Shown here in pieces: positions 11,936 to 22,866 of a stretch of 64,000 nucleotides of DNA. Below the pieces are notes generated by a model. It saw only the letters and a program-made list of their open reading frames with translations. It had not been told where the DNA came from and did not search any database. The DNA is taken from NCBI GenBank assembly GCA_030765065.1, contig CM060990.1, positions 669,010,118 to 669,074,117 of the forward strand, written 5' to 3'. This stretch comes from Deroplatys truncata. Lineage: Eukaryota > Arthropoda > Insecta > Mantodea > Mantidae. The stretch's first letter is position 1, and each line of letters starts with the position of its first letter. Both the position numbers and the translations under genes were made by a program.

Positions 11936-12137
11936 GTGCACGAGGTGTCCTCAGTTCAACTACCTATACCTATACAATTGTTTGAATGAAATACTTCTCT
12001 TTATAGAATATTTGAGTAATAAAGTGTCCTTTTATCGGATACCGGATCTTAGTTGATTAGTATGTAGTATATACATAGCTATGGAAGCGAATTAAATAAT
12101 GCCATTTCATTGTAGTAAACTCCTTTTTATTTGTTCT

Positions 12138-12470
12138 ACGCCGTGGAGCTGTGGGCCAGAGCGTGGACCTTGATACCACTGAATGCGCTCGGATTCGATC
12201 CCACCCATGGGTGTGTGAATTTTCAGTCCGGGGTAACGACCGGTACTCACTCAGCATCATGAGGAAAGTGAGGAGCTGCGATAGGTAGCAATCCCGGCCA
12301 CGGAGACCGACATTTTGGCTGGGGGATGCGTGATGTTGGCCACATTACCGCCCCGGATCAATTGGATGATCGCCCACCTCAACCGTGCTTACGTGGGCGT
12401 GAGACCGGCAGTCGGATTGGTTGGTTAAAGTCCTTCATGAGCTGTAGCGGCACGGAGTGGTTATTGTTAT
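12138..12470 (+). repeat. SINE3 copy (tRNA-derived head)
   Basis: A tRNA-like start (GGAGCTGTGGGCCAGAGCG) is followed by a B-box-like GGATTCGATCCC at about 12192-12203. Next comes a body with CACTCAGCATCATGAGGAAA and CTGGGGGATGCGTGATG, then a 3' part ending GAGCTGTAGCGGCACGGAG and an ATT-rich tail near 12461-12480. A second copy, split by an insertion, is at 43045-43715 on the minus strand. It is non-coding. Confidence 0.65.
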
Positions 12471-13018
12471 TATTATTATAACAAACTCTTTTTTTAAATT
12501 CCTTAAAGTTGTTACTGTCCTGTGTAAGTCCTACCTTTGTCTGGTCTCTTTGTTGTAAACATCTGATTCTTTGTAAGCTCTTCTGGATTTTCTACTACAA
12601 ATAAAATTACAACTAAAGTATACCCGCAAGCTGATGGTAAGATTCCAAACTGTTTAAATGGTGGTTTTGCCTCTATGATCCTTATTACATTTTTTGTAAA
12701 AGAAAGCGTCTTTGGGGGGGGGCACTTGGGGCATTGGTTTTCCCCAGAACATTAATCCATAAGTGATGCAATGATGAAAGTAATCACAATATACTACTTT
12801 AGGGTGCTCTTATTTCTGAAATAATTATATTTTTACAACCATATAGAGTTAAGTTTGAATAACATATAATCAAAATGATATTTTCAATTCATATTATGAT
12901 CAATAATAAGAGAAATACATTTTGTGTTACTAGATTCTATGATTTCATTGTCTTGATATTGTATACTTAGGTCTGTAAGGATTTTATTTTTGTGTGAAAG
13001 CTAATTCAATTTCTTTTT

Positions 13019-13020
<2 letters not shown>
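12471..13020. other. No gene seen; G run
   Basis: AT-rich DNA with a run of nine or ten G at about 12713-12722. Nothing else was recognised. Confidence 0.5.

Positions 13021-13054
<34 letters not shown>
13021..13054. repeat. (AT)n microsatellite
   Basis: About 17 uninterrupted AT dinucleotides. Confidence 0.97.
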
Positions 13055-13056
<2 letters not shown>

Positions 13057-13124
13057 TTTGTTACTGGCAAATCAATTATTTGAAGTGAAAAAATTATAAT
13101 TGAATTGCAATTCAGAGTACTTAT

Positions 13125-13712
13125 TTCGGGTTGATGTGGAAAAAGTTGAAGGTAAAGCTAGGGACGAACGGAGCAGTCCCTAAAGCCGGACCGAGCACCA
13201 CAAGACGTAGGCCTAAATGGCCCTTTTTGCTTCCACCGTGGCCACTCGGAGGGAGCGATGAGGGGAGAGACCAAAGGGGCGAACTGATCCGGGATAATGG
13301 GCGCAAGAATGGACGATATCCCTAAGGTTTCCAGAACGAACGCACTCGAAGCCGCCCGAGCCCCACAACCCTCCACACCCCCGGCGCTGCCCCCTAGTGG
13401 GGCTCACTCATATGCGGGTCCTAACTGAGCAATCCCGCAACGACGCCAGGGATAAATCCTCCACAAATCGCACATCCACCGTCCTGCCGCAACCCGCCGG
13501 ACAACTTTGCCTGATCCAAAAACCCTGAAATAGGTAACGTGGGTACAGAAAATGAGGGGCAGTAAAGTAGAAAAGGAACAAATCCCAGCATTCGCTTACC
13601 GACCCAGGGAAACCACGAAAAACACATGGTCAAAGTGGACGGTAACCGGGTATCGAACCCAGGGCCTCCGGAATGTGAGTTGCACACGTTACCGTGGCGT
13701 CACCTCGCTCTG
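13125..13712 (-). repeat. SINE2 copy, GC-rich (minus strand)
   Basis: Read on the minus strand, the head is GAGCGAGGTGACGCCACGGT, followed by a B-box-like GGGTTCGATACCC near 13655. Then come TGTGTTTTTCGTGGTTTCCC and GAATGCTGGGATTTG. The 3' half is clearly GC-rich against its surroundings. It is the best reference copy of SINE2 in the window. Several overlapping frames of 60-90 codons here on both strands are chance frames in GC-rich DNA, not genes. Confidence 0.7.
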
Positions 13713-13987
13713 TGGTTGACGGGAAAACTTCTTCTCTTGGCCTTCATATAATTCCTATCATTGTACATAGAGAGATAAGGTATCTTTATTGGTTTCAAAT
13801 TATTGAAGTTATTTCATAAGTATTTAGTACATGGGTCATTGACCGTACATGCATATTCAAGATACAATAGGACGACAAAATAAACAACAGAGAAAGAAAA
13901 CGCAACAAAAAGAAACAGAAAAAGGGAAATAGAGATAAATTACCTTTGTCTAACTGAACAAATTTGACCTAGCTTCGCGCACTATAG

Positions 13988-14875
13988 TCAAAAAATTGCC
14001 CATGTTTTGCCAATTCCTCTGGTCAGCCAGTAAATCCCAACATGCAATCTCTTTCTTGAGGGACTTATGAATTTTTCTTTCAGTTTAATCTTTCGTTGGT
14101 TCTCCCACTGTGCACATTCCGCCAAAATATGTACCCAGTCCTCATCCAAATCACGGAATGGGCAGATTCTCCTGCCAGAGTCGTCAGTCATTTTCTGTGC
14201 CCTCCAGTCTCCCAGTCTAAACCATGCCATTCCTGATCTTTCCTTTCTTCCTAAATTAAGTATATATGCCTCTTTACCCCAGTTCAATTTTATTTCATTT
14301 GCTAGACTTAGAGAAGGTTTAATTTTACAATCCGATTCTATTTCCTGTTGGTTGGTTCTTTCAACACCTTTCTATACGTTTTTGTCATTTGTTTCAGCTC
14401 TTAGCCATACTGACCACATTCATATTCTCCTCAAACGCCTTTCCACATCAGCTGCCCAAAACGTAGGAGACAGGTTTTCTCGCTGGTATTTATAACATTT
14501 GGATCGTAGTTTGGAGTTATCCCCATGCATCAGCCTTAGCCAGTACTTCACTGCTCTTATTTTGCAGTGTATTGTGTCTTCATAACATCCCACTTACTTC
14601 AATACCCCCGAATTTGATGTGCCTTGTGAAACTCCAAGAACTCTTTTCCAAAATGCTACCTGTGTTTTATTTACATGCTCTGCCCTTTCCCATCCCCAGA
14701 TTTCACTTCCGTATAACAAAACCGGCCTTATCATAGAGTTATACATCTTTTCTAATGTATCTACAGGTACATCCGGTATCCGCGAGAGGGTACGTAATAA
14801 TTCATTTAACTTCCCTCGCGCTTTGTAGTTAGTAACTGATAGATGTTTGTTCCATTTTCCTCTCATATTAAACAA
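13988..14875 (-). pseudogene. LINE ORF2 C-terminal region
   Basis: This continues the protein of 14930-15265 after a frame change. A segment from about 14875 has WNKHLSVTNYKARGKLNELL, DTLEKMYNSMIRPVLLYGSE and AFWKRVLGVSQGTSNSG. A second segment from about 14590 has VKYWLRLMHGDNSKLRS. The last segment, from 14287, has YILNLGRKERSGMAWFRLGD and the zinc-knuckle-like C...H...C motif CPF..LDEDWVHILAEC. The order is that of a LINE thumb and C-terminal region. It contains at least one stop and two frame changes and is not functional. Confidence 0.74.
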
Positions 14876-14929
14876 TGCTCCTAAATAGGAGAAATGTTTA
14901 ACGTTTTGTAGTTCTAGCCCCTTGTAATA

Positions 14930-15265
14930 TCATTTCTCATCCCTACCATACACATAGCCATTTTTGAAAGCCATTGTTTTTGTTTTATTAATGTTTACCA
15001 CCAGACCCCATTGTTTACAATATTCTTCCAACCTATTAATACCTTTCTGTAAGACTTCCATCGTCACTGACAAAATTGTCATGTCATCCGCGTATAATAG
15101 TACAGGAATGCAGACATCGTCTACTTTTGGGTCATTCATCTCCTCTGCTATATCGTCTATGAATAAATTGAACAATAGGGGCGATAAAATATGTACATTC
15201 CACATAATAGTTTTCTTCCAACACAATGTTTGATTACTTTCGTAACATTTCATATATGGGTTCAC
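14930..15265 (-). pseudogene. Reverse transcriptase core fragment (YADD)
   Basis: This 111-codon frame holds the LINE palm domain. ILSPLLFNLFIDDI covers RT blocks before the active site, and VLLYADDMTILS carries the two catalytic aspartates. QWGLVVNINKTKTMAF is the following N.KT block. In an active element this enzyme would copy LINE RNA into DNA at a chromosomal nick. The frame breaks near 14900 and the element has lost its 5' half. The rest of the same protein continues in other frames at 14875-14594 and 14590-13988. Confidence 0.8.
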
Positions 15266-15283
15266 GATTGTTTATGTGCATAT

Positions 15284-16929
15284 TGTAGTGGAGACAGGGT
15301 GATGCCGACTGTAGTGATGTGGCAGTGAATTCCGGGAACTGGCTCGAAGTTCCCTGCTTTTCTGCTTCTCCTTAATTACCTATATTGGCCTACCTACTCT
15401 TACCTCGGGCCGGGAAGTGAGAGTTGAATAAAGGCACGTGTTGCTGTTTGTCTGAATTAATTCCAGTTAACAAACAACAATAATGAGGCTGCTAGCCACT
15501 TTCACAAAATTGTATTTATCCGAACCACGTTATAGTTCCCGGAATTACATATTATTTCCTTTTACTCTCCGCTACCTTGTCAAGAATTTAGTTTAACCTA
15601 CATCTGAGTTTATAATCTTCCCACTCAGACTGCGTGAAGTTGACCTCTTGAATATCGGAATTGAAAGAACGTTTCTCGGAAACGCTAACATTTTATACTC
15701 TGCCAGACAGAAGCTAATTTTCCTGTTGTAATAATATACAGGGTGTTTTAACATTTGTTGCTGTGTTTGGCGTCTCTATTAAAACAAAACGATTCATCTA
15801 TCTTTCTCTGGCGAAACCTTACTGCTTCGAGGTTTACAAATTACATATCTTTGTCTCTCTAATATTACCAATATGACACGATTCTTTCTTTATTTCTCCT
15901 CATCTCTGGGCTCTTCGGTCACTTATTTAGGCTACTTCGTATGAAGTTTTTTTTCAGCTACATGTGTGATGCCTTTCTCTGTTATCCAGCTTTATGTAAT
16001 AATTCTATAATATACAGTGTTCAATTCTGCTTGTATACATAACATTATAATATGTATTTACATATTGTGGCTCAGCGGCTATGGTCCAAGGTTATCGGAA
16101 GGTCGGCGCCGGGCGGTTCGAGTAAACAACGATGGCGCCGAGCGGTCCGAGTAAACAACGATGGCGCCGAGCGGTCCGAGTAAACATCGATAACGCCGCT
16201 TACCAGCGTAAACACAGGGCGCACTATCGGGAGATAAACAGAAATTTCTGGAAACGTTATCTCCCTCCCTCCTCCAGAAAGTGCGTCGAAATAGTTCTAA
16301 AAGGAAGAAGTTCTATGGAAGATTCCGCTGCCTATATAAGCGAGTGCTTTCGCGGTCAGTCAGCGCGAATTGAGAAGTCAGGCAGTCACGAGTTGAAAGC
16401 GAGTCGAGTGCGACAGAGTGAAGTCGAGCCAATCAGTGTGAGGGCAAGTTAATCACTGCGTTTTTGGTGCGACATTAAGTGCAATTCTCCGAGCGAGTAG
16501 TTGAAGGCTTATGTGACATGCAGCGAGTGCTACCGCGGAGCCACGGTTATGGAGAAGTTGTGTTGACTCCCGAATGAAGTGAACTGAACCGTCTGGTGTG
16601 AAAAGACTGCTCACGAAGGAAGTGAAGTGACGGAGAATTGAAGTAGTTCACTTAGTGAAGTGATAGTGTGCGCGAAGTGAACACCGCAGTGAAATAGTAA
16701 AGTGAACTATACAAACATAAAACAGTTACAGATAAAAACTGAGATAAGTGACATTGAAAACTGAGTGATATTTGAAAAACTGGACATAGTCACGATACTT
16801 ATTTAATTATATTGATTATTTATATACTACTTATAATTAGTTCCTCTTTTGCTCTAACGTTATTTGCTTTAAAAATTTTCTTTCAAATAAATTATTTATA
16901 TTTAACATGAGATAGTTGTTTCCCCTACA
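15284..16929 (+). mobile_element. LTR-like dispersed repeat D (copy 1)
   Basis: The segment starts TGTAGTGGAGAC and ends TTTCCCCTACA, so short inverted TG...CA ends are present. It contains a TATATAAG box at about 16335 and an AATAAATTATT polyadenylation-like motif near 16885. The part from about 16220 to 16790 recurs at 25080-25515. I could not find a target duplication, so the left boundary is uncertain and only 16050-16929 is well supported as repeat. No retroelement genes are attached. If it is an LTR, it is an old solo fossil. Confidence 0.42.
16106..16192 (+). repeat. 29-bp tandem repeat, three units
   Basis: Three direct units (16106-16134, 16135-16163, 16164-16192) each read GCGCCGRGCGGTYCGAGTAA followed by ACAACGATG. 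The third unit is slightly diverged. Each unit carries a GGTTCGAGT or GGTCCGAGT core like a tRNA B box. The array lies upstream of the TATA-like box of repeat D. The 106-codon frame beginning at 16132 runs through it by chance. Confidence 0.88.
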
Positions 16930-17548
16930 ACGTGTTTTTTTGTATCGGTCGAGGGTCATAATTGGTACGTGCCCTTTGCTACGTACCGATTATGACAATC
17001 TCTAACAGAATCGTAAGATTTTTCAATGCAGCAAGCGGACACAGAACTTTCTGGTATACACTGCTAAACAAATGTGTTTAATGTGTATGCACGGCTTATA
17101 ATCGGGGGCTCTTGCTGGAAGAAACATAATGACAATCGTTATGTATACAAGTTTTCATTTTGCTGTTTTTTCTAGATTTGTATAATAATGATATACTTTA
17201 TATAGGTACATATTAGATTCCCTTACACTCAAAATTCAATTTACATTCATCAGAAACGCCGCTCATGTCATAATACATGCAGTACAAATCCCTACAGTTT
17301 TAGCATGTAAGAATGTTTTAGGTTTTGAGCCTTATATTGACACAGAATCCGGCCCATGAATTTCAGCACCAAAGTGATATTATTAACTGTTTGAAAAACT
17401 CAATGTTTCTCATTTCCAGTATATGTTATATATTTCAAATCGTTTTGCAGTCAGCACAACTAAAAACAAAGTGATTTGTTACATTCACATTACTTTCTCT
17501 ACTTCCTATCGTTTATTAGTGGATGTACAAAATATTCTTATGAAACAT
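16930..17548. other. No gene seen
   Basis: AT-rich DNA without recognised elements or frames. Confidence 0.55.
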
Positions 17549-17741
17549 AAAAATTATTATTAAAATTCTTAAATCAAACCGGGCTTTCTGGCCATGGTCT
17601 AAACGATAAAACATCGCCTGACGTTTCGTCCGACATTCCGGAGGGCATCTTCAGAGGACACACGTCAAGCGATGTTTTATCTTTTAGACCATGGCCAAAA
17701 AGCCCGGTTTGTTTTAAAAATTTTAATAATAATTTTCATAA
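17549..17741. mobile_element. Short foldback element (perfect-hairpin type)
   Basis: The left arm (about 17549-17620) carries CAAACCGGGCTTTCTGGCCA and CGATAAAACATCGC. The right arm (about 17668-17741) carries the reverse complement (GCGATGTTTTATC, TGGCCAAAAAGCCCGGTTTG). The spacer contains ACGTTTCGTCCGACATTCCG. Arms of about 70 bp with few mismatches would fold as a strong hairpin. It is most simply a MITE or the end hairpin of a larger element, with no coding capacity. Confidence 0.83.
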
Positions 17742-18588
17742 TGTTGATGCCGGCCGTGAAAGCTTAAGTATGCATATTCTTATGAAAGTTTATTTTCCTA
17801 TCTACTTCATTTTAATCGAGATAAACCTTTACGGAAATAGCTGCATTACACTTTTCGTTAGAGTTATAAAAGGAATAGCCACAATGAAATGTTTAAGAAA
17901 TGGACGCTATATGCTGGCCATAAAACTCCAGTCCTTCCACGACATCGGGAGAAACAATTGAGATTCCATACCTAAGAATTATAATTTTAGTAGTAAAAAA
18001 CTGCCAAGAATTTAAAAAAATTTCAATACATTTTGAGAAAATGGAAAACAACTTTATTTTTTTATAAAATGGATATACTATATAGTTCAATTATTATAAT
18101 TATAATAATTATTATTTTATTTGATGTACCTCCTCGGTAGCGGTCAGAATCATCGAGCTATTATGTGGAGGTCATTTGGTTAGCACCGCGCATCCCCAAT
18201 AGGAAAGTTGGTTTTCACGAAGTCTTATACATGTGCCAAAAAATTCGTACCCCAATGGGCTTGAAACCGGGCCATCATACGCCACTCCACAGTTTAGGGC
18301 AAATGATTACGTGAAGTGGGTAAAATTATTTAGTACAATACAACTGGTAGTTTTGGAGAACGTTCAACCCAAAGTTTGTAAAATTTAGATTCGACGCATT
18401 GTGCAATTTCCCCAAAAACTTTAAAAATGATGCAAAACAAATTACAACCCTTGACAAAGTATTCCTTTTGCAATGTTCACATTTTCCCAGACTGAAGGTT
18501 TATGTTTACGAGAGGACACTATGAATGTTGGCCTATTTGCCATTCGTAGGTATGGTTAAAAATGCAGTGTCATAATATGCATACTGAA
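17742..18588. other. No gene seen
   Basis: AT-rich DNA with short frames only. Nothing was recognised before the minisatellite. Confidence 0.5.
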
Positions 18589-18858
18589 GGGCATTTATCA
18601 AGAAGTTAAAATACTTATGCATACCCGTATTGGAACAGGGCATTTATCAAGAAGTTAAAATACCTATCCATACCCATATTGGATCAGGGCATTTGTCAAG
18701 AAGTTAAAATACCTAAGCATACCCGTATTCGAACAGGGTATTTGTGAAGAAGTTAAAATACCTAAGCATACCCATATTGGAACAGGACATTTGTCAAGAA
18801 GTTAAAATACCTATGCATATCAATATTGGAACAAAGCATTTGTCAAGAAGTTAAAATA
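18589..18858 (+). repeat. 49-bp minisatellite, 5.5 units
   Basis: Units start at 18589, 18638, 18687, 18736, 18785 and 18834 (partial), exactly 49 bp apart. Each contains GGGCATTTRTCAAGAAGTTA, then AAATACCTAWGCATACC, then a TATTGGAACA-like end. Period length is perfectly conserved while single bases vary. The array lies just beyond the C-terminal end of the MULE transposase relic. Confidence 0.95.
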
Positions 18859-19163
18859 TGCATTTAAATTATATGCATTTCTTGTAATAACAAACACTCT
18901 TTAGGAAATGCAATCGTGGGATAATTACTTGTCTGTAATTAAAAAATTAACTATTATAAGTACTTCCTACGTTTTTTGCAGGCAGATTTAGATTTATAAG
19001 TAGCTGTATCATTCATTTTTATGTAAGTGCTTGTCTGCGTTTGAATGATAGCATCAACAAAATGGTATATATGTGGATGTGCACTGTTAAAGTTAAGTCC
19101 GAAACCCTTGTGGAATGCCTCACAAGCATTGGTTGTTCTATCTGATGTGATAGTGCCAGAAGT

Positions 19164-19646
19164 CTAAATTTCTGGAGGAAACGCAGAATCGCAATCTATG
19201 AAAGTTGTTAAACTTGTATCATTCGGATCGCTGTGTTTTATGGTCATTAAATCTTCTACAAAGGCATGTCCTACTTCCTCGGAGGAGAGAAAAGCTAAAC
19301 CAAACAACCAGTGCAACCATTTACCCACATCAGTACTCTTTTGTTTATATTCAGAAGATAGCCCTAAAGTTAGAATTTTTCTCCACAAAGCCTGTGTGAA
19401 ACGAAATCTACAACCTACTATGGATGATGACGGCCACACCTCACAAACTGCTTTTTGTATGACTACTTCAAAATCAACCACAACTGCTGAAGTTTCAAAC
19501 TTAATATTTATATTATCACAGGCACTTACGATTTCAGTCAACACCTTATCGTACGTGACTGCTGTTTTGTCTGGCAATAAGCAAACAACTAATGCGATAT
19601 ACTGACCCTTATTGGATACATTAATTGTGAAGAATTGGTAAAACAT
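19164..19646 (-). pseudogene. MULE transposase catalytic-domain fragment
   Basis: This 160-codon frame contains the family order QFFTINVSNKGQYIALVVCL, LPDKTAVTYDKVLTEI and SAVVVDFEVVIQKAVCEVWP. The catalytic Asp sits in VVDFE. It is followed by GCRFRFTQALWRKI (GC.FH.-like; the usual His is Arg here), LGLSSEYKQ, WLFGLAFLSSEEVGHAF. A stop at the left end separates it from the in-register continuation TSGTITSDRTTNACEAFHKG. The VDGTF motif just upstream is in another frame (FVDGIFD near 19670). It is a dead transposase; the Arg substitution and frame breaks rule out activity. Confidence 0.78.
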
Positions 19647-19965
19647 TACAACAGTTAATCGAAAATACCATCTACAAAAATATTATTACTCTCAAATAGC
19701 TCTCTTAGATTGCTCTCCGTCGCAAAAAAACGATGTTTATGTAAGTTACTGTCTTTAATCAGAAGCAAATTTTCATTCTTGATACTTAAAATTGGCATTT
19801 CCTGCAAAGCTCTGTGAACTTCGTCTAACGTTATGGTAAAGGCGACAAAATTGATCTTCTAGCGCGATAAATACATTTCTTAATGAAATTGAAATATCTT
19901 GTCTTTTGCAGGGAACTTCTTTGCGAATCAACTTTAATGGTCTTTCAGAGAATTCAGTAACAGTT

Positions 19966-20283
19966 TTACGCTATAAGAGATGACTCGCCTATCCAAACTA
20001 TGAACGGTTTCGTGATTATGACTTCTTCATTACTAAATAAAATGTGAATAGCATAAATACGGGACCTACATATTTTAACAATGCACCTCCACGATACTCC
20101 TTGCTGTGTTTCCCTTTCTCTGCGAAATTTATATCCATCTATAATAACCAAACTTTGTCTCATTTGACTTTTCATAACTTGCAGAGAAGCGTTGGAATCG
20201 ATTGCATGATGAGTAGATCGTTTTATACACAGCACGCCTTTATATACACTCGAGCAATCGACAGCCGTTAACAGTGCTATCAT
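19966..20283 (-). pseudogene. FLYWCH zinc-finger N-terminal part of the MULE transposase
   Basis: A 105-codon frame. Residues about 45-80 read as a FLYWCH finger (GYKFRRERETQQGVSWRCIV, then ICRSRIYAIH), a DNA-binding domain often fused to MULE transposases. The two cysteines and the following aromatic and basic pattern are visible. The frame then shifts, and the coding sequence continues at about 19860 with LDEVHRALQEMPIL and further family-like residues. Function is inferred from family architecture. Confidence 0.65.
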
Positions 20284-20495
20284 CCCTATAGTCTACAGCC
20301 ACAACCATTCTCGAAATAAATGAATAATATTATTTACTAGTGGTGCCACACTTCTCTACTTACATGAGAAAGACTCGCAAACTTTTGACGTATTTGTGGT
20401 ATACCCGCTCGCGCGCATCTGACCTGTTTACAATTTAGTCGCTCGCGCGCAGTTGGTACCCCTCCTTTAAGGTAACTACTAGCTTGTACGTTGGT

Positions 20496-20668
20496 GTCGT
20501 CCTCCGTAGACTAGTGGTACCGTGCTAGCCTCTAGTTCCCAAGGTCGCGGGTTCAAGCCTGATAAAGAGGCCTCCGAGCAAAATCACCGATCTTTCACGC
20601 CCAATATAGAATGGGACGCTAAGAACCATAGTAGTTAAAGAGCGTCCATAAATAAAACTCAATTTTTG
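20496..20668 (+). repeat. SINE1 copy a (internally deleted)
   Basis: The tRNA-like head CGTCCTCCGTAGACTAGTGG leads to CCCAAGGTCGCGGGTTCAAG (B box GGTTCAAGCC). It then jumps directly to the 3' body CCTGATAAAGAGGCCTCCGA and ends AAATAAAACTCAATTT. Compared with copies b and c it lacks about 120 bp of the middle. Confidence 0.85.
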
Positions 20669-22866
20669 TAGTTGGTAAACATGTTAGTAATTTTTTGAAT
20701 GGGTTCATTACCAGTTAAATTATTAATTTATTACAAAACATTTCAGGTTAAGACATGCATAATATGGCAATAGCTCCATTGTTGTATTTGAAACTGCTTC
20801 TACGTAATTTTATTATAACTAACATAGAGCGCATTTAAGTATCACCTTCTACAGTGAAAATCTCGATAATTTTAGATGTCAGATTTTTAAACACCCGGTA
20901 TATTCGCTATCTGTTCTTATAATTTAATTTCCCTTATCATGCTGGTCCCTATGAACGGTGCAACGTCTTTGAGGGTATCCATCCTCGACAGTGTTCGAAA
21001 CTATAGCTCCAGATTTGGTCCCGGAAGTACGTATGTATGCCCGGGGGAAAACGACATTCACCCAGTTCTAAGGTTGATGCCTCAGTTGCTTGCGGTGGTG
21101 ACTGTACCATGTCCCGCGGTCGCAACTTCACTAATGAAAGTAATCCCGGGGCTAATCTCCATTGAAATTGAAATTTACATGAAAACCCCCGGGAGTTTTA
21201 CTCTGAGTTAGGAAGTGAACAGACCGGTGGAGTCAGGCAGGCAGGCATCACGGCAGTGACGTCAAGAAATTACGTTCCCTGTGCGCTTGGTCTAGTCAAA
21301 CCTAGGCTTCCTCGCCTCGCCCACCCTCCTATCTTGCCTGCGTCTGTCGTCCTGCAGTAGCGGCGGATGCTGTGGTTTTGTCTCCCCTGCAGGCAGGCAA
21401 CCTTCATTACACAGCATGGCCACACCACCATCATGCCTGTCGACAACGCAGCTATCTGCATTATCTTGGCCAGCAAAAGAAAATAACGTAAGGCAGACCA
21501 CATCCTCTTATTTCTATGCTTAAATTACTGACTTACTCCCTTTAGTTAATAGAAACAACCCCTTTCATTGCTGAAATACATACAATTGCAACCAATTGGG
21601 TCATAATTTCTTATTTGTTGAAGGCAGTAAGGTTCAATTCATCGTGCTTCTTTTCTTTCTAAAAATTTCTGCATGACTTCATATATTAACTATTTGTGTA
21701 TGAAATAATCTTCAGTAATACTACTAACATTATAAACAAGAGGAGAATTCGGTATGATAAATATAACACGATAAAGATGCCAGTTTTTTTGAACTTCTAG
21801 TAAGTATAATCACTGAAGTTGCTCACTGTTTCATCTATTGTTATGAAGCGTTAGATTTTGTACCATTTCTTTTATATTTTGAATTCACAGATCACCAATT
21901 CTCGCCATTTTTACAATTTCTGCCAACCGTTATTTGTAAACAGGAAATACATGAGAATGGGCTTAGCAGAATCGAGGCAGAGATTATAGGGATAAAAAAA
22001 TGAATGTAGAAGAAAAATTACTAGTTATTAGTTTTTGAGAACCATGCTTCAAAACTATCGATTAAGTTCGATTCTGATTGGTGAAAAGGGCATCAATGAG
22101 ACCGTACATTGACTGAAAGCTGTAAGTGGACGAATTCGATGTTTCCAAGCTGAGTTGAGTGCGCGAAAGCTTTTACCTACTTGGTGCTTACAATATTTTT
22201 TAGTAAAAGCTCTTTCAATTATACGAAGAGTTTAAAGTTATGTGTCATATATTCTAAATTAAGTTTTAGAAAGTGCATGAATTAAAGAAATAACAGTCCA
22301 TTTGTTAAAATCATAGTGTGTTTATTGTTTGTTCCTCTACGTTGCAAGACAAGAAGTTACTAATAAAATCCAAAAGTAAATAAAATAGCTATAACTTAAA
22401 ACTGTGATGTTTATATTAAGTGGTAATTACTTTAATTTTGATAGGCTAGGTATGACCTTGTGTATCCAAGGCTTTGTCTAGTTTGTGAAAATATGTATGA
22501 TAACCCCCAGGAAATTCAAACGTCAAGCCAGCAGATTTGATTTCTTAGCTTTACTGAGTTAGTTTAGGTCGGTTTTTGACAATAACACAGTAACATTAAA
22601 TTTTAATGCAGCCCACCATAAGACAAGTACATAATAAGTGGATGAATATAAAATTAGTTGTATACGAGTAATAGTTTGGATTACACTTTGAGAGCGGTAG
22701 GTAATTGCAACTTGTAAAATGACAGTCCAGTAGAGCATATTTCACAGTAAGTGATAGCTTGTACTACCTGTATGAGGAATAAGTGCAGACGGGAGGCAGA
22801 GAAGGCTCACAAAGAAACATGTCAGACAGATCGTATTACGTCACCATTCCCGGTGCGTAGCATGTA
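20669..22866. other. No gene recognised
   Basis: A terminal-like AACACCCGGTATATT occurs near 20890 without a partner. The moderately GC-rich 20939-21500 stretch has frames of up to 90 codons on both strands, none with a motif I recognise. It may be another retroposed repeat but no second copy is in the window. Confidence 0.4.

Larger units (their letters stand above)
13765..15275 (-). mobile_element. LINE (non-LTR retrotransposon), 5'-truncated, minus strand
   Basis: Reading leftwards from 15275: an RT core with LSPLLFNLFIDDI and the catalytic LLYADDMTILS, then IRPVLLYGSEIWGWERAEHV, then KYWLRLMHGDNSKLRSKCYK. A Cys-His motif follows (CPFRDLDEDWVHILAECAQW), and a 3' UTR ends near AATAAAGATACC at about 13765-13775. 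The 5' part (endonuclease and early RT) is missing at the 15275 junction. Several frameshifts and stops break the frame. The clade (CR1/Jockey-like or RTE-like) cannot be fixed by eye. Confidence 0.82.
19020..20283 (-). mobile_element. MULE (Mutator-like) transposon relic with FLYWCH finger
   Basis: Reading leftwards from 20283, a FLYWCH-type zinc finger (LVIIDGYKFRRERE...WRCIVKICRSRIYA) is followed by spacer coding sequence. Then comes the MULE transposase domain and its RTTNACEAFHKGFG...HPHIYHFVDAI end at about 19155-19030. This N-terminal FLYWCH plus MULE architecture is common in arthropod MULEs. Terminal inverted repeats were not found, so the ends given are those of the coding relic only. 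Confidence 0.78.

Noticed and set aside
13121-13687. Several 60-90 codon frames on both strands
   Set aside because: They lie in the GC-rich body of a SINE2 copy where stops are rare.
18589-18858. CRISPR array
   Set aside because: Units are head-to-tail copies over their full 49 bp, with no unique spacers, in eukaryotic DNA.
19198-19605. 135-codon plus-strand frame
   Set aside because: Shadow of the minus-strand MULE transposase; no motif in this phase.
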